A stretch of DNA of 43,234 nucleotides from Candidatus Kuenenia stuttgartensis (GTDB lineage: Bacteria; Planctomycetota; Planctomycetia; Pirellulales; UBA1268), in assembly GCA_945890755.1 (NCBI GenBank), contig CAMDDA010000006.1, positions 1 to 43,234 on the forward strand. Reading direction: 5' to 3'. Below the pieces are notes generated by a model. That model was not told the DNA's origin, made no database searches, and saw only the letters and a program-made list of their open reading frames with translations. Every line of letters starts with the position of its first letter. Position 1 is the stretch's first letter. Made by a program: the position numbers and the translations under genes. Below, one piece after another: positions 7,943 through 18,198 of this stretch.

Positions 7943-8965
7943 ATGAACCGCACCACGCTTCCACTCTCCGCCGCGACGCTGCCGCTCTATGCGGGCGTGG
8001 ACCTCGGTGGCACGAACATCAAGGCGGCGCTGGTCGACGACACCGGGCGGATCGTCGCCTTTCACACCGAGCCGACACACGCCACCCGCGGTCCGGAGGA
8101 CGCCGCCGCCCGCATGGGCCGCGCGGTGCACGCCCTGGCCGCCCAGGCCGGCATCGCCACGGCCGACGTAGCTGCCGTCGGCCTCGGCTCGCCCGGGCCG
8201 CTCGACATTCCAGCCGGTAGGATCGTGCGAGCCGGCAACCTGCCTGGCTGGGACGACTTCCCGCTGCGGGATCGCGTGGCTGCTCACTGCGGCCGGCCCG
8301 TGACGTTCGCCAACGACGCCAATGCGGCGGCATATGGCGAGTTCTGGGTCGGCTCCGGCCGCGACGAGACGAGTCTCGTCATGCTCACGCTCGGCACGGG
8401 CGTGGGTGGCGGGATCATCATTGGCGACCTCAACGTGGAGGGCGCCCACAGCCACGGATCGGAGTGCGGCCACATACTCGTCGATCCGTCGCCCGAGGCC
8501 CGCGCGTGCCCCTGCGGCCAGCCGGGCCACCTCGAGGCCTACGCGAGCGCGACGGCGGTCGTGCGGCGGGCCGACGAGGCGATCCGGTCTGGGGGCTCGG
8601 GGTCGCTGGCCCGGGCGGTGGCTGCCGGCGAGCCGCTCACGCCGATCCTGGTGGGCCGTGAATGTGCCGCGGGCGATCCGCTGGCCACGGCACTCGTGGC
8701 CGAGACAGCCCGCTGGCTCGGCATCGGGATCGTGACGCTCATGCACGCGATCGACCCCGAGGCCGTGATCATCGGCGGCGCCATGACGTTTGGCGGCGAG
8801 GCCGACCCGGTGGGTCATCTGTTCATCGAGGCGGTTCGCGCCGAGGTGCGATCCCGCACATTTCCGCTCCTGGCCGCCCAAACGGCGATTCGCTACGCCA
8901 GCCTCGGGGGCGATGCCGGGGCCATCGGCGCCGCCGGCCTCGCGCGGCTCGCCCATCGCGGGTAA
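7943..8965 (+). CDS. ROK family sugar kinase (glucokinase-like)
   Basis: This 340-residue protein has the ROK phosphate-1 motif DLGGTNIKAAL (20-30), the catalytic region FANDANAAAYGE and the LTLGTGVGGGI loop. The zinc site is GHILVDPSPEARACPCGQPGHLE. The usual CxCGxxGCxE motif is changed here to CxCGxxGHxE, with His in place of the third Cys; His is a competent zinc ligand. ROK kinases phosphorylate glucose or other hexoses, or act as repressors, but there is no N-terminal HTH here, so it is an enzyme. The ATG at 7943 is chosen because upstream in-frame sequence is repeat DNA and peroxidase shadow. lepA starts 9 bases after its stop. Confidence 0.88.
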   Translation: MNRTTLPLSAATLPLYAGVDLGGTNIKAALVDDTGRIVAFHTEPTHATRGPEDAAARMGRAVHALAAQAGIATADVAAVGLGSPGPLDIPAGRIVRAGNLPGWDDFPLRDRVAAHCGRPVTFANDANAAAYGEFWVGSGRDETSLVMLTLGTGVGGGIIIGDLNVEGAHSHGSECGHILVDPSPEARACPCGQPGHLEAYASATAVVRRADEAIRSGGSGSLARAVAAGEPLTPILVGRECAAGDPLATALVAETARWLGIGIVTLMHAIDPEAVIIGGAMTFGGEADPVGHLFIEAVRAEVRSRTFPLLAAQTAIRYASLGGDAGAIGAAGLARLAHRG

Positions 8966-8974
8966 GATTCGTTC

Positions 8975-10786
<1,812 letters not shown>

Positions 10787-10814
10787 GGGTGACGTTCAAT
10801 GCCTCTGGGATAGG

Positions 10815-10855
10815 TCGGGGTTGCCCATGCCCCGACAGCCGGACGCTCGCTTAGG
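10815..10855 (+). repeat. Family C hairpin repeat, copy 2
   Basis: TCGGGGTTGCCCATGCCCCG then GCCGGACGCTCGCTTAGG matches the 3175 copy closely. TCGGGG and CCCCGA form a short stem. It lies 28 bases beyond lepA in the convergent gap before the HAD gene, so it could serve as a terminator hairpin, although no T-run follows. Confidence 0.5.
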
Positions 10856-10927
10856 GCATCCTGCCCTGCGCTCGCTCGGATGCCGCCCGCGGCCTGCTCG
10901 CGCTGATCATGCCGCGCCGTTGAGCGT

Positions 10928-11557
10928 TCAGCCGATCGGGAGCACGTGCCAGCCGGCACGGCGGCCGGCGGCAATGTCGAGCTCGGGGTCGTCACCCACG
11001 AGCACGAGCTCGGTCGGGCTGCGGCCGAGCCGCCGCTCCACCGTGCGGAAGAACTCGACGGCCGGCTTCCGCCAGCCGAGCTCCGACGAGGCGAAGACAT
11101 GATCGGCCCACGACAACGGCTCGATCAGCGGTGCGATTTCGAACAGTCGCTCGTCGAAATTGCTCGCGAGCGCCACCGTGAGCCCGGCATCGCGGGCGGC
11201 TCGCACGAGGTCGCGACCCGCGGGGATCGGCCGCCAGGCATCGGGCCGCCCGAAGTGGACCCAGAGATCATCGAAGATCGTGTCTCTCTGCGGCGCCGCG
11301 TCGAACACATCGGCCACGATCGCCCGCCACCGCTCCCGCTCCCGGCCGCCACTCGTGGCGAACGGGGGCACCGCGGCCGCGTCCAAGGCCTCCTGCCGCC
11401 GCCAGGCGGCCCGAAACCGGCGGTCGATGTCGGCGACATCGTGATCGATCCCGTGCCGCAGTGCGGCTGCGCGATAGGCCTCGGCCACCGCCGGCGCCGG
11501 TTCGACGAGCGTGCCCACCACGTCGAACACGATCGCCTGTGCGGCGGCGGGAAACAT
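10928..11557 (-). CDS. HAD superfamily hydrolase
   Basis: The 209-residue protein shows HAD motif I FDVVGTLV (nucleophile D12), motif II ASNFDE, motif III lysine in GWRKPAVEFF, and motif IV LVGDDPELDIAAGRRAGW. An alpha-helical cap region lies between motifs I and II, as in subfamily I phosphatases and dehalogenases. In motif I the usual second aspartate (DxD) is Val14, so general acid/base catalysis may differ from a standard phosphatase. The substrate is unknown. Its ATG shares one base with the rseP stop (TGATG), so it is the third gene of the dxr-rseP operon. Confidence 0.82.
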   Translation of the reverse strand: MFPAAAQAIVFDVVGTLVEPAPAVAEAYRAAALRHGIDHDVADIDRRFRAAWRRQEALDAAAVPPFATSGGRERERWRAIVADVFDAAPQRDTIFDDLWVHFGRPDAWRPIPAGRDLVRAARDAGLTVALASNFDERLFEIAPLIEPLSWADHVFASSELGWRKPAVEFFRTVERRLGRSPTELVLVGDDPELDIAAGRRAGWHVLPIG

Positions 11558-13623
11558 CAGCGGCGGGGAATGAGTCCGAGGTCGAGGCCGAACACGAACA
11601 TCATCAGCGTGAGGATGAGGGCGAGGCCGAGGTACGAGAGCACCGCCACCACGTTCTCGCTCGGCGGCTTCCCGCGAATGAGTTCGTACACCAAAAACAC
11701 CATATGCCCGCCGTCGAGCACGGGGATGGGCAGAAAATTCACGACCGCGAGATTCGCGCTGAGCATCGTCAAAAACAGGAGCAGACGCCCGAATCCCTCC
11801 TGGGCCGACCGGCCGGCCTGCTTGGCTATCTCGATGGGACCGCCGAGCAGCCGGGGGCTGATCTGGTTGCTCGTGAGCTTTTGGAGAAAGCTGTAGACGA
11901 GCGACAGGTCCTCCATGGCCTTACGGCTGCCGCGGGCAAAGGCCGCTCCGACCGATCCTGCCCGCACCGTCTTATAGACCGGGTCGAACACGAGGCCACG
12001 ATCGACGACGAACCGATCGGCTGCCGCAACGGGCACCAGGTCGACGTCACGCCGGCCGGCGTCGTTCTCGACCGTGAGCCGAAGGGTGGTGTCGGCAGGC
12101 ACCCGCTGGAGCACGGCGGCCACAGCCACCCAGTTTGGCGCCTGCTCCGACAGTTCGACGCCGGCGTCTGGCTCGTCGGCCTTGGCATCGGGGTCGATGA
12201 ACCGGGCTCGCACCACCCGGTCCCCCGCCGTGATGTCGGCCGCAGCTGCCGGACTGCCGGGCTCGACCGCAGCCACGACGGAGTCCACCACCAGCGCGAT
12301 GCCGAGTGAACCGATCGAGGCCGGGCTGGACGGCCAGTTGGCTTCGTTGTCGATCCAGGTCACGGCCCGCGGCGTGATCTCCAACTCGCGATTGGCGGCG
12401 TTGTCGCGGCCGATCGTGAGCGTCACGGTCTGTCCGGCACGGGCCGCGAGTCGCGCGTCGAGCGTGAGCGGGTCGCCGAGCGGTTCACCATCGACCGCCA
12501 CCAGCCGGTCCCCCGCCGCGAGTCCGGCCACCGCCGCCGGTGAGCCGTCCTGAACGGCGGAGATCGCGCGCGGTGTCATCACCAGGCCGACCGTGCGGGC
12601 GGGCTCGGCCGGCAGTTCGATCGAGAGCGTCTCGGCCGGGCCGTCCGGCTGCCCGCCCGCGGGTCGACGCGCCACGGTCAGCGTCACCGGCTTCGACATG
12701 GCCCGTGAGAGCGTGGCAATCAGTTCGGCGTACGACGCCACCGGCGTGCCATCGACCGCTTGAATCGTGTCGCCCCCCGCGAGCGCGGGCGTGGCGGCGG
12801 CCGCACCGCCGATGAGGCCCTTGCGCAGGTCGGCCGGGAGGGTGAGCGAGAGCGGGTTCGTGACGCCGATCGTCGGGGCGCCGAGATCGGTGTCGGGCTT
12901 CAGCAGCACGGTGCGGGTGGTGTCGTCGGCGGGCCGGCGAACCGTGAACTCGATCCCCTTGGCCACGCTGCCGACTGTCACGCCGTGTCGCAGGTCGTTG
13001 AAGATCGGATCCTTGCGGCTGCCGATCGCCGTGATCTCGTCGCCCGTCCGCAGGCCGGCCCGCCAGGCCGCGCCGCCCGGACGCACGCTCGACATCGCGC
13101 AAGTCATCTCGCGCACGCCGAGGCCGAAGGCCCACGACGCCATCAACACGGCGAAGATCACGTTCATGATCACGCCGGCTGAAATGATCGCCATCCGCTT
13201 GGGCACGCTCTGGGCCGGGTAGCTGCGGGGATCCCAGGCCGGATGCGGGCCGGCCGTCGGCTCGGGGGGCAGGTCGCCGGAGAGCCGGGCCCGCTCCGCC
13301 TCGGCCGCCGCCGCCGCGGGGTTGTCGTCCTGGCCGAGCATCTTCACGTAGCCGCCGAGCGGCAGGGCGCCGATGCCATACTCCGTCTCGCCCCACTTGA
13401 AGCTGCAGATCTTGGCGCCGCCGACATCGAAGCCGAGATAGAACTTCTCGCACTTCACACCGCAGGCCTTGGCGACGAGGAAATGGCCCAGTTCGTGGAC
13501 GAAGATCACGAACCCGAGGCCGCCGGCCACCTGGAACACGACCCACCAGTTGGCGGGCTGGGCCAGCCATTCCGCCCACGTTGCCGCGATGCAGGGAGCG
13601 ATTCCCGTCAGACCATTGCCCAC
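11557..13623 (-). CDS. rseP: RseP-type site-2 protease (M50) with several PDZ domains
   Basis: The 688-residue protein has the zinc motif HELGH (43-47) in the first membrane segment and the second metal site NFLPIPVLDGG (629-639) near the C-terminus. Membrane segments flank both. Between them lie repeated PDZ-like stretches (for example SSVRPGGAAWRAGLRTGDEITAI, VQDGSPAAVAGLAAGDRLVAVDG and VEPGSPAAAADITAGDRVVRA). RseP cleaves anti-sigma factors and leftover signal peptides within the membrane. E. coli RseP is 450 residues with two PDZ domains, so this is a long version. The start is GTG at 13623, overlapping the dxr stop by 16 bases; no other in-frame start keeps the HELGH helix. The 1069-residue ORF in the track runs on into dxr shadow. 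Confidence 0.92.
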   Translation of the reverse strand: MGNGLTGIAPCIAATWAEWLAQPANWWVVFQVAGGLGFVIFVHELGHFLVAKACGVKCEKFYLGFDVGGAKICSFKWGETEYGIGALPLGGYVKMLGQDDNPAAAAAEAERARLSGDLPPEPTAGPHPAWDPRSYPAQSVPKRMAIISAGVIMNVIFAVLMASWAFGLGVREMTCAMSSVRPGGAAWRAGLRTGDEITAIGSRKDPIFNDLRHGVTVGSVAKGIEFTVRRPADDTTRTVLLKPDTDLGAPTIGVTNPLSLTLPADLRKGLIGGAAAATPALAGGDTIQAVDGTPVASYAELIATLSRAMSKPVTLTVARRPAGGQPDGPAETLSIELPAEPARTVGLVMTPRAISAVQDGSPAAVAGLAAGDRLVAVDGEPLGDPLTLDARLAARAGQTVTLTIGRDNAANRELEITPRAVTWIDNEANWPSSPASIGSLGIALVVDSVVAAVEPGSPAAAADITAGDRVVRARFIDPDAKADEPDAGVELSEQAPNWVAVAAVLQRVPADTTLRLTVENDAGRRDVDLVPVAAADRFVVDRGLVFDPVYKTVRAGSVGAAFARGSRKAMEDLSLVYSFLQKLTSNQISPRLLGGPIEIAKQAGRSAQEGFGRLLLFLTMLSANLAVVNFLPIPVLDGGHMVFLVYELIRGKPPSENVVAVLSYLGLALILTLMMFVFGLDLGLIPRR

Positions 13624-14825
13624 TTGACGACCTCCTGTCTGGCCCAGGCGTCGAGCCGCAGCACCTCGTCGAGGGTCGGCTCCGCCTGATGCGGATGCTC
13701 TTCGAGCAGCCGCGCACAAATGTCCGTAATGTCGGTGAATGCGATGGCGCCGTCGAGGAAGCCGCGAACGGCCTCCTCGTTGGCGGCGTTGAGCACGGCC
13801 CCTGCCGTGCCGCCGCGGGCCGCTGCTTCGTACCCCAGTCGCACGGCCGGAAACCGCGCGAGATCCGGGGGCTCGAAGTCGAGCCGCGCCGCCTGGGTGA
13901 AGTCCATCCGCCGCGCCGGTCCCGGGAGCCGTTCGGGATACGAGAGCGCGTATTGAATCGGGAGTCGCATGTCGGGAGGGCTGAGCTGGGCGATCACCGA
14001 GCCGTCGACGAACTCCACCAGCGAGTGCACGATCGACTGCGGGTGCACCACCACGCCGAGTTTTTCGGCCGGCGTGTCGAAGAGCCAGCGGGCTTCGATC
14101 AGCTCCAGCGCCTTGTTCATCATCGTGGCGGAGTCGACCGTGATTTTCGGTCCCATCGACCAGGTGGGATGTCGCAGCGCCTCGGCCGGCGTCACCGTGG
14201 CGAGCGACTCGCGGGAGCGCGTGCGAAACGGTCCGCCGCTGGCGGTGAGCAGAATGCGGGCCACCTCGGCAGGCTGTCCCGAGCAGAGGGCCTGATGGAT
14301 GGCGGAGTGTTCGCTGTCCACCGGCAGGATCGTCGCTCCGGAGTCCGCGGCCAGCCGCATGACGAGCGGCCCGGCCATCACGAGCGTCTCCTTGTTGGCC
14401 AGGGCGACGGTCTTGCCGGCGGCCACGGCCGCCCACGTGCTCCGCAGACCGGCGGCGCCGACGATCGCCGACACGACCCGATCGACCACCGGGGCCGCCA
14501 CGAGGTCGTCGAGCGCCTCTTCGCCGACCGCCAGCTGCGTGCCCGGCGGCAGGCTGTCCGCGCCGATCTTGGCGGCGGCAGCGGGGTCGGTCACGACCAC
14601 CCACCGCGGGCGAAACTCGCGGGCTTGCTCGAGGAGGAGACCGACGCTGCGGCGGGCCGCAAGCAGATGCGGCACGAACCTCCCTCCGGAGGAGGTGATC
14701 ACGTCGAGCGTGCTCTTCCCGATGCTCCCTGTGGAACCCAGCACTGCGACGGCAAGCCCGCCCCATGGCGGGCGTGTCGGCGTCGGTGGCCCCGCGGGGG
14801 CGGAACCGCTGGGGCGGAACGGCAT
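13608..14825 (-). CDS. dxr: 1-deoxy-D-xylulose 5-phosphate reductoisomerase (Dxr/IspC)
   Basis: The 405-residue protein contains the NADPH-binding VLGSTGSIGKSTLDV (about 28-42) and ANKETLVMAG. The catalytic metal and substrate region is ILPVDSEHSAIHQAL, followed by ASGGPFR, PTWSMGPKITVDSATMMNKALELIEA and VHPQSIVHSLVEF. It converts DXP to MEP, the committed step of the non-mevalonate isoprenoid pathway. A Pro/Gly-rich N-terminal extension of about 20 residues precedes the Rossmann fold and may mean the true start is further in. rseP follows with a 16-base overlap. dxr next to rseP is a common bacterial arrangement. Confidence 0.97.
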   Translation of the reverse strand: MPFRPSGSAPAGPPTPTRPPWGGLAVAVLGSTGSIGKSTLDVITSSGGRFVPHLLAARRSVGLLLEQAREFRPRWVVVTDPAAAAKIGADSLPPGTQLAVGEEALDDLVAAPVVDRVVSAIVGAAGLRSTWAAVAAGKTVALANKETLVMAGPLVMRLAADSGATILPVDSEHSAIHQALCSGQPAEVARILLTASGGPFRTRSRESLATVTPAEALRHPTWSMGPKITVDSATMMNKALELIEARWLFDTPAEKLGVVVHPQSIVHSLVEFVDGSVIAQLSPPDMRLPIQYALSYPERLPGPARRMDFTQAARLDFEPPDLARFPAVRLGYEAAARGGTAGAVLNAANEEAVRGFLDGAIAFTDITDICARLLEEHPHQAEPTLDEVLRLDAWARQEVVKWAMV

Positions 14826-14956
14826 GATGTGGGCGTTCGGAGGGAGGAACCAGATAACAAAAGCTTAGAAAAACCGGACTTCAACTTCCACATCGGCTTT
14901 CAAACTGCCGGCCGGCGACCCCCATTCACCCGTTTGCCGGGGGATGTGCCGAGCGT

Positions 14957-14985
14957 TTGTCGGGCGGTCTGCCCGCACATACCAT
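14957..14985 (+). promoter_or_regulatory. Candidate sigma-70 promoter for ftsH
   Basis: TTGTCG (14957-14962), a 17-base spacer, then TACCAT (14980-14985). Each box matches four of six consensus bases. The predicted transcript would start about 37 bases before the ftsH ATG, within the divergent dxr/ftsH interval. Confidence 0.4.
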
Positions 14986-15028
14986 TGAATACTGCGGAAT
15001 TCCCCCGCGGCACCACCCCGGACACCCG

Positions 15029-17101
15029 ATGACAAAACGACGCGAAACCCCCAAGCGGCCCGGCGATCGTCGGCCGGCTTTGGGAGGGAATCTGGTCTGG
15101 TCGCTGATTGCCGCCGGCGCGGCCAGCCTGTTTGCCTTGAGTCTGATCGGCACGACGCCGGACCTCGAACTCCCCTACAGCGACCTGGAGCGGTTGATCG
15201 TGGCCGCCGATGCGTCGGGGAGCGACCAGTGGGTCACCGTCGAGCGAAACGGCGTGTCGGGCCGGTCCGAGGCCCGCTACGGCAGCCTGCACGACGTGGT
15301 CATCGGCGCATTTCAGGTGTCTGGCAAGGTTCGCGAACCCAATGCGGCCAAGGCCGCCGATGCCACCGAGCCGCCGCCGGTCGGTCGCGGCACCTCGTCC
15401 GTCCGGCGGTTCACCACCGCCAAACTCCCGAGCGAGAACTCCGAGTCGGGGCTGATGCGGCTGCTCAAGGAGCATGGCGTGCCCTTCCGCTACGAGGATC
15501 CGCCGAGCGCGTGGCGAAACTGGCTGCCGATGCTCGTGCTCACCGGGCTCTTCGGCGTACTGCTCTTCGTGATGATGCGGCGACTCGGCGGTGCGGGGAG
15601 TCCGATGGCCTTCGGCCGCAGCCGCGGCAAGATGTATGCGCAGGAGGACCTCGGGATCACGTTCGACGACATCGCCGGGATCGACGAGGCAGTCGACGAA
15701 CTGCGGGAGGTCGTGGAGTTTCTCCGCAGCCCCGAAAAGTATCAGACGCTCGGCGGCCACATCCCCAAGGGTGTGCTCCTGGTGGGCCCGCCGGGCACGG
15801 GCAAGACGCTCCTGGCCAAGGCGATCGCAGGCGAGGCCGGCGTGCCCTTCTTCGGCCTGTCGGGCAGCGACTTCGTGGAGATGTTCGTGGGCGTCGGTGC
15901 AGCGCGGGTGCGTGACATGTTCCAACAGGCGGCGGCGAAGGCCCCGTGCATCATCTTCATCGACGAACTCGACGCGCTGGGCAAGACCCGTGGCACGAGC
16001 GTGGTCGGCGGTCACGACGAACGGGAGCAGACGCTCAACGCCCTGCTCGTGGAGATGGACGGCTTCGGCAGCAACAGCGGCGTGATCGTGCTCGCAGCGA
16101 CCAACCGTCCCGAGACGCTCGATCCGGCGCTCCTGCGGCCGGGCCGGTTCGATCGCCACGTGCTCGTCGATCGGCCGGATGTCCGCGGCCGCGAGGCGAT
16201 CCTGCGGGTGCATATCGCCAACGTGAAACTCGACCCGAGCGTCGATGTCGAGCAGATCGCCAGGATCACGTCGGGCTTCGTGGGAGCCGATCTCGCCAAC
16301 CTCGTCAACGAGGCGGCGCTGCTCGCGGCCCGCAACGACAAGACCGCCGTCGGCATGGAGGAGTTCAACGAGGGCGTCGAGCGGGTGACGGCCGGGCTCG
16401 AGAAAAAGAAGCGCGTGATCCATGAAGACGAGAAGAAGCGGGTGGCCTACCACGAGGCGGCCCATGCCCTCGTGGCGTTTTCGCTGCCCAACACCGATCC
16501 CGTGCACAAGGTGTCGATCATCCCCCGCGGCCTCGCGGCCCTCGGCTACACGATGCAGCGGCCCGAAGACGACCGCTACCTGCTCACGCAGAGTGAACTG
16601 GAGAGCCGCATCCAGGTGCTTCTGGCCGGCACGATCGCCGAGGAGTTGGTGTATGCCGACGTCTCGACCGGAGCCCAAAACGACCTGGAGCGGGCCAGCG
16701 AGATCGCCCGGTCGATGGTGATGGACTACGGCATGAGCCGGCTGGGCCGGGTGACCTACCGCGAGAACCCGCGGTCGCCGTTCCTCGCCGGTGCGGGCTC
16801 CGAGATGCCGGCCGCCCGCAGCCACAGCGAGCAGACGGCCCGCGAGATCGACGAGGAGGTGCGGCGGATCATCGACGCCTCGATGGAGAAGGTGCGGCGG
16901 ATCATTGAGGCGCGACGGGCGGCCCTGGAGGCGGTGACGGGGCGGCTGATCGAATGCGAGGTGATCGACGGTGCCGAACTCAAGGCGATCGTGGATGCTG
17001 CCATGGGAGTGCCCCAGATCGTGCCGGGCACGGATACCGACCGGCGGCCGCTGCGACCGGTGGCCGATCCCGAGGCGGCAGCCGGCTCGGCCGAGGCCTG
17101 A
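15029..17101 (+). CDS. ftsH: ATP-dependent zinc metalloprotease FtsH
   Basis: The 690-residue protein has two membrane segments (about 22-41 and 165-184) bracketing a periplasmic domain of about 120 residues. The AAA module follows: Walker A GPPGTGKT (253-260), Walker B IIFIDE (308-313) and the second region of homology [19 protein letters not shown]. The M41 protease domain carries HEAAH (475-479). FtsH degrades membrane and regulatory proteins; in E. coli these include the lipid A enzyme LpxC, of interest because lpxD and lpxI lie nearby. The start at 15029 is preferred over 14957 because the extra 24 residues overlap the candidate promoter. Confidence 0.97.
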   Translation: MTKRRETPKRPGDRRPALGGNLVWSLIAAGAASLFALSLIGTTPDLELPYSDLERLIVAADASGSDQWVTVERNGVSGRSEARYGSLHDVVIGAFQVSGKVREPNAAKAADATEPPPVGRGTSSVRRFTTAKLPSENSESGLMRLLKEHGVPFRYEDPPSAWRNWLPMLVLTGLFGVLLFVMMRRLGGAGSPMAFGRSRGKMYAQEDLGITFDDIAGIDEAVDELREVVEFLRSPEKYQTLGGHIPKGVLLVGPPGTGKTLLAKAIAGEAGVPFFGLSGSDFVEMFVGVGAARVRDMFQQAAAKAPCIIFIDELDALGKTRGTSVVGGHDEREQTLNALLVEMDGFGSNSGVIVLAATNRPETLDPALLRPGRFDRHVLVDRPDVRGREAILRVHIANVKLDPSVDVEQIARITSGFVGADLANLVNEAALLAARNDKTAVGMEEFNEGVERVTAGLEKKKRVIHEDEKKRVAYHEAAHALVAFSLPNTDPVHKVSIIPRGLAALGYTMQRPEDDRYLLTQSELESRIQVLLAGTIAEELVYADVSTGAQNDLERASEIARSMVMDYGMSRLGRVTYRENPRSPFLAGAGSEMPAARSHSEQTAREIDEEVRRIIDASMEKVRRIIEARRAALEAVTGRLIECEVIDGAELKAIVDAAMGVPQIVPGTDTDRRPLRPVADPEAAAGSAEA

Positions 17102-17105
17102 CGAG

Positions 17106-17132
17106 GCCCGAAGCGGGCAGGGCCGTTGGCCC
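17106..17132 (+). terminator. Paired short hairpins after ftsH
   Basis: GCCCG-aag-CGGGC (17106-17118) is followed, after AG, by GGGCC-gtt-GGCCC (17120-17132). The pair begins 5 bases past the ftsH stop. The layout (two hairpins split by AG) echoes family A repeats, so it may be a decayed copy or a simple transcription-end structure. No T-run follows. Confidence 0.4.
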
Positions 17133-17278
17133 CGACAACCGTCACGATCGCCGCATGCTGCCCGAGCGGCAGCGGCCTCCAGCCGAAGTGGCCTGCCGGT
17201 CGATGAGCGACACAGGCTCTGGCGGTTGTTCGCCTGTGGCCCTGTTCCCATACCCTGTCAGCCGGTCGTTGGCCTCTC

Positions 17279-17515
17279 ATGTGGAAGAGCGTGTTTCTCG
17301 CGTCCGGTATCTTTGCCACGGTCGTCGGCTTCGAGATGCTGCTCATCGACTCCGCCGTCATCCTGCCGATCGACGGCCAGGGCACGCCGCGGCAGTTCAC
17401 CGCGCCCGACTGGGCCCCGTGGACGCTCCTTTCCGCGGGCGCCGTGACGATCCTCCATCTCTGCACGTCGGTGAGGGGTGCGTCGTCCGCACCGCCGCCG
17501 CGGTTCCACGGCTAG
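17279..17515 (+). CDS. Small two-helix membrane protein, conserved in planctomycetes by recollection
   Basis: The 78-residue product starts MWKSVFLASGIFATVVGFEMLLIDSAVIL, a hydrophobic helix. A short polar middle (GQGTPRQFTAPDWAPW) and a second helix (TLLSAGAVTILHLCT) follow. I recall similar short proteins with a DWAPWSLLSAGAV motif in planctomycete genomes, but no search was run. It lies 41 bases before the DCC-family gene on the same strand. No function is assigned. Codon use and the clean start/stop fit a real gene rather than a shadow. Confidence 0.6.
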   Translation: MWKSVFLASGIFATVVGFEMLLIDSAVILPIDGQGTPRQFTAPDWAPWTLLSAGAVTILHLCTSVRGASSAPPPRFHG

Positions 17516-17556
17516 GCGGACGGCGGCGGCACACTACGATTCGGGTGGCCAGTCGC

Positions 17557-17958
17557 ATGATCACCACCGCCACTCGTCCGCCGCGCGACACCGTGATCTA
17601 CGACGGACACTGTCGGTTTTGTCGCAGCCAGATCGCAGTGCTTCGTCGGCTGGATCTGGGCGGCAGTCTCGAGTTTGTATCGCAGCACGACCCGAGCGTG
17701 CCGCGGGACTATCCGGAACTGTCGGCGGATGATCTGCACGCGCAGATGTTCGTGATCGACCGCGCCGGTCGGGCTCGTGGCGGCGCCGAGGCGGTGCGGT
17801 ATCTATCGCGGCGGCTGCCTTTGCTGTGGCCGCTCGCGGTGTTGCTGCACGTGCCGGGCAGCCTGCCGGTGTGGTCGGCGGCGTACCGATTCGTGGCCCG
17901 CCATCGCTTTCGTATCGCCGGCAGTTGCGACGACGGCACGTGCCGGCTCCCGCCGTGA
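17557..17958 (+). CDS. DCC family thiol-disulfide oxidoreductase-like protein (DUF393)
   Basis: The 133-residue product has the family hallmark near its start, VIYDGHCRFCRSQI (DGxCxxC). LEFVSQHDP, a variant of the common second motif, follows, then a C-terminal RFVARHRFRIAG. DCC proteins are predicted thioredoxin-like oxidoreductases with poorly known targets. The ATG at 17557 lies just upstream of the motif, so the 334-residue ORF in the track is mostly shadow. A family B repeat begins 4 bases past the stop. Confidence 0.82.
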   Translation: MITTATRPPRDTVIYDGHCRFCRSQIAVLRRLDLGGSLEFVSQHDPSVPRDYPELSADDLHAQMFVIDRAGRARGGAEAVRYLSRRLPLLWPLAVLLHVPGSLPVWSAAYRFVARHRFRIAGSCDDGTCRLPP

Positions 17959-17961
17959 GGA

Positions 17962-18185
17962 ATCCCCCGGCTTGCGCCTGGGGGCTTGTATGGGGACGAA
18001 TTCGCCCGCTTTCATACAAGCCCTGAGCGCAAGCGCGGGGATGCGGTGGCCAGGAACGTGATCCCCCGGCTTGCGCCTGGGGGCTTGTATGGGGACGAAT
18101 TTGCCCGCTTTCATACAAGCCCTGAGCGCAAGCGAGGGGATGCGGCTGCCAGGAACGCGATCCCCCGGCTTGTGCCTGGGGGCTT
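17962..18185. repeat. Family B repeats in a 99-bp tandem duplication
   Basis: Two 99-bp units (17962-18060 and 18061-18159) are nearly identical, and a third begins at 18160 and stops after about 26 bases. Each unit holds ATCCCCCGGCTTGCGCCTGGGGGCTTGTATG, then GGGGACGAATT, then an inverted form CATACAAGCCCTGAGCGCAAGCG. Each unit is thus itself an inverted pair of elements. The array fills the convergent gap between the DCC gene and the sigma-54 activator. Confidence 0.92.
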
Positions 18186-18198
18186 CCTTGCGACGTGC

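Noticed and set aside
14826-14960. Promoter for dxr on the minus strand
   Set aside because: TTGAAG and TAAGCT/TTATCT-like boxes exist but none at 16-18 base spacing; not strong enough to list.
17962-18185. Possible IS or MITE with terminal repeats and target-site duplication
   Set aside because: No transposase and no flanking direct duplication seen; it is a tandem duplication of family B elements.
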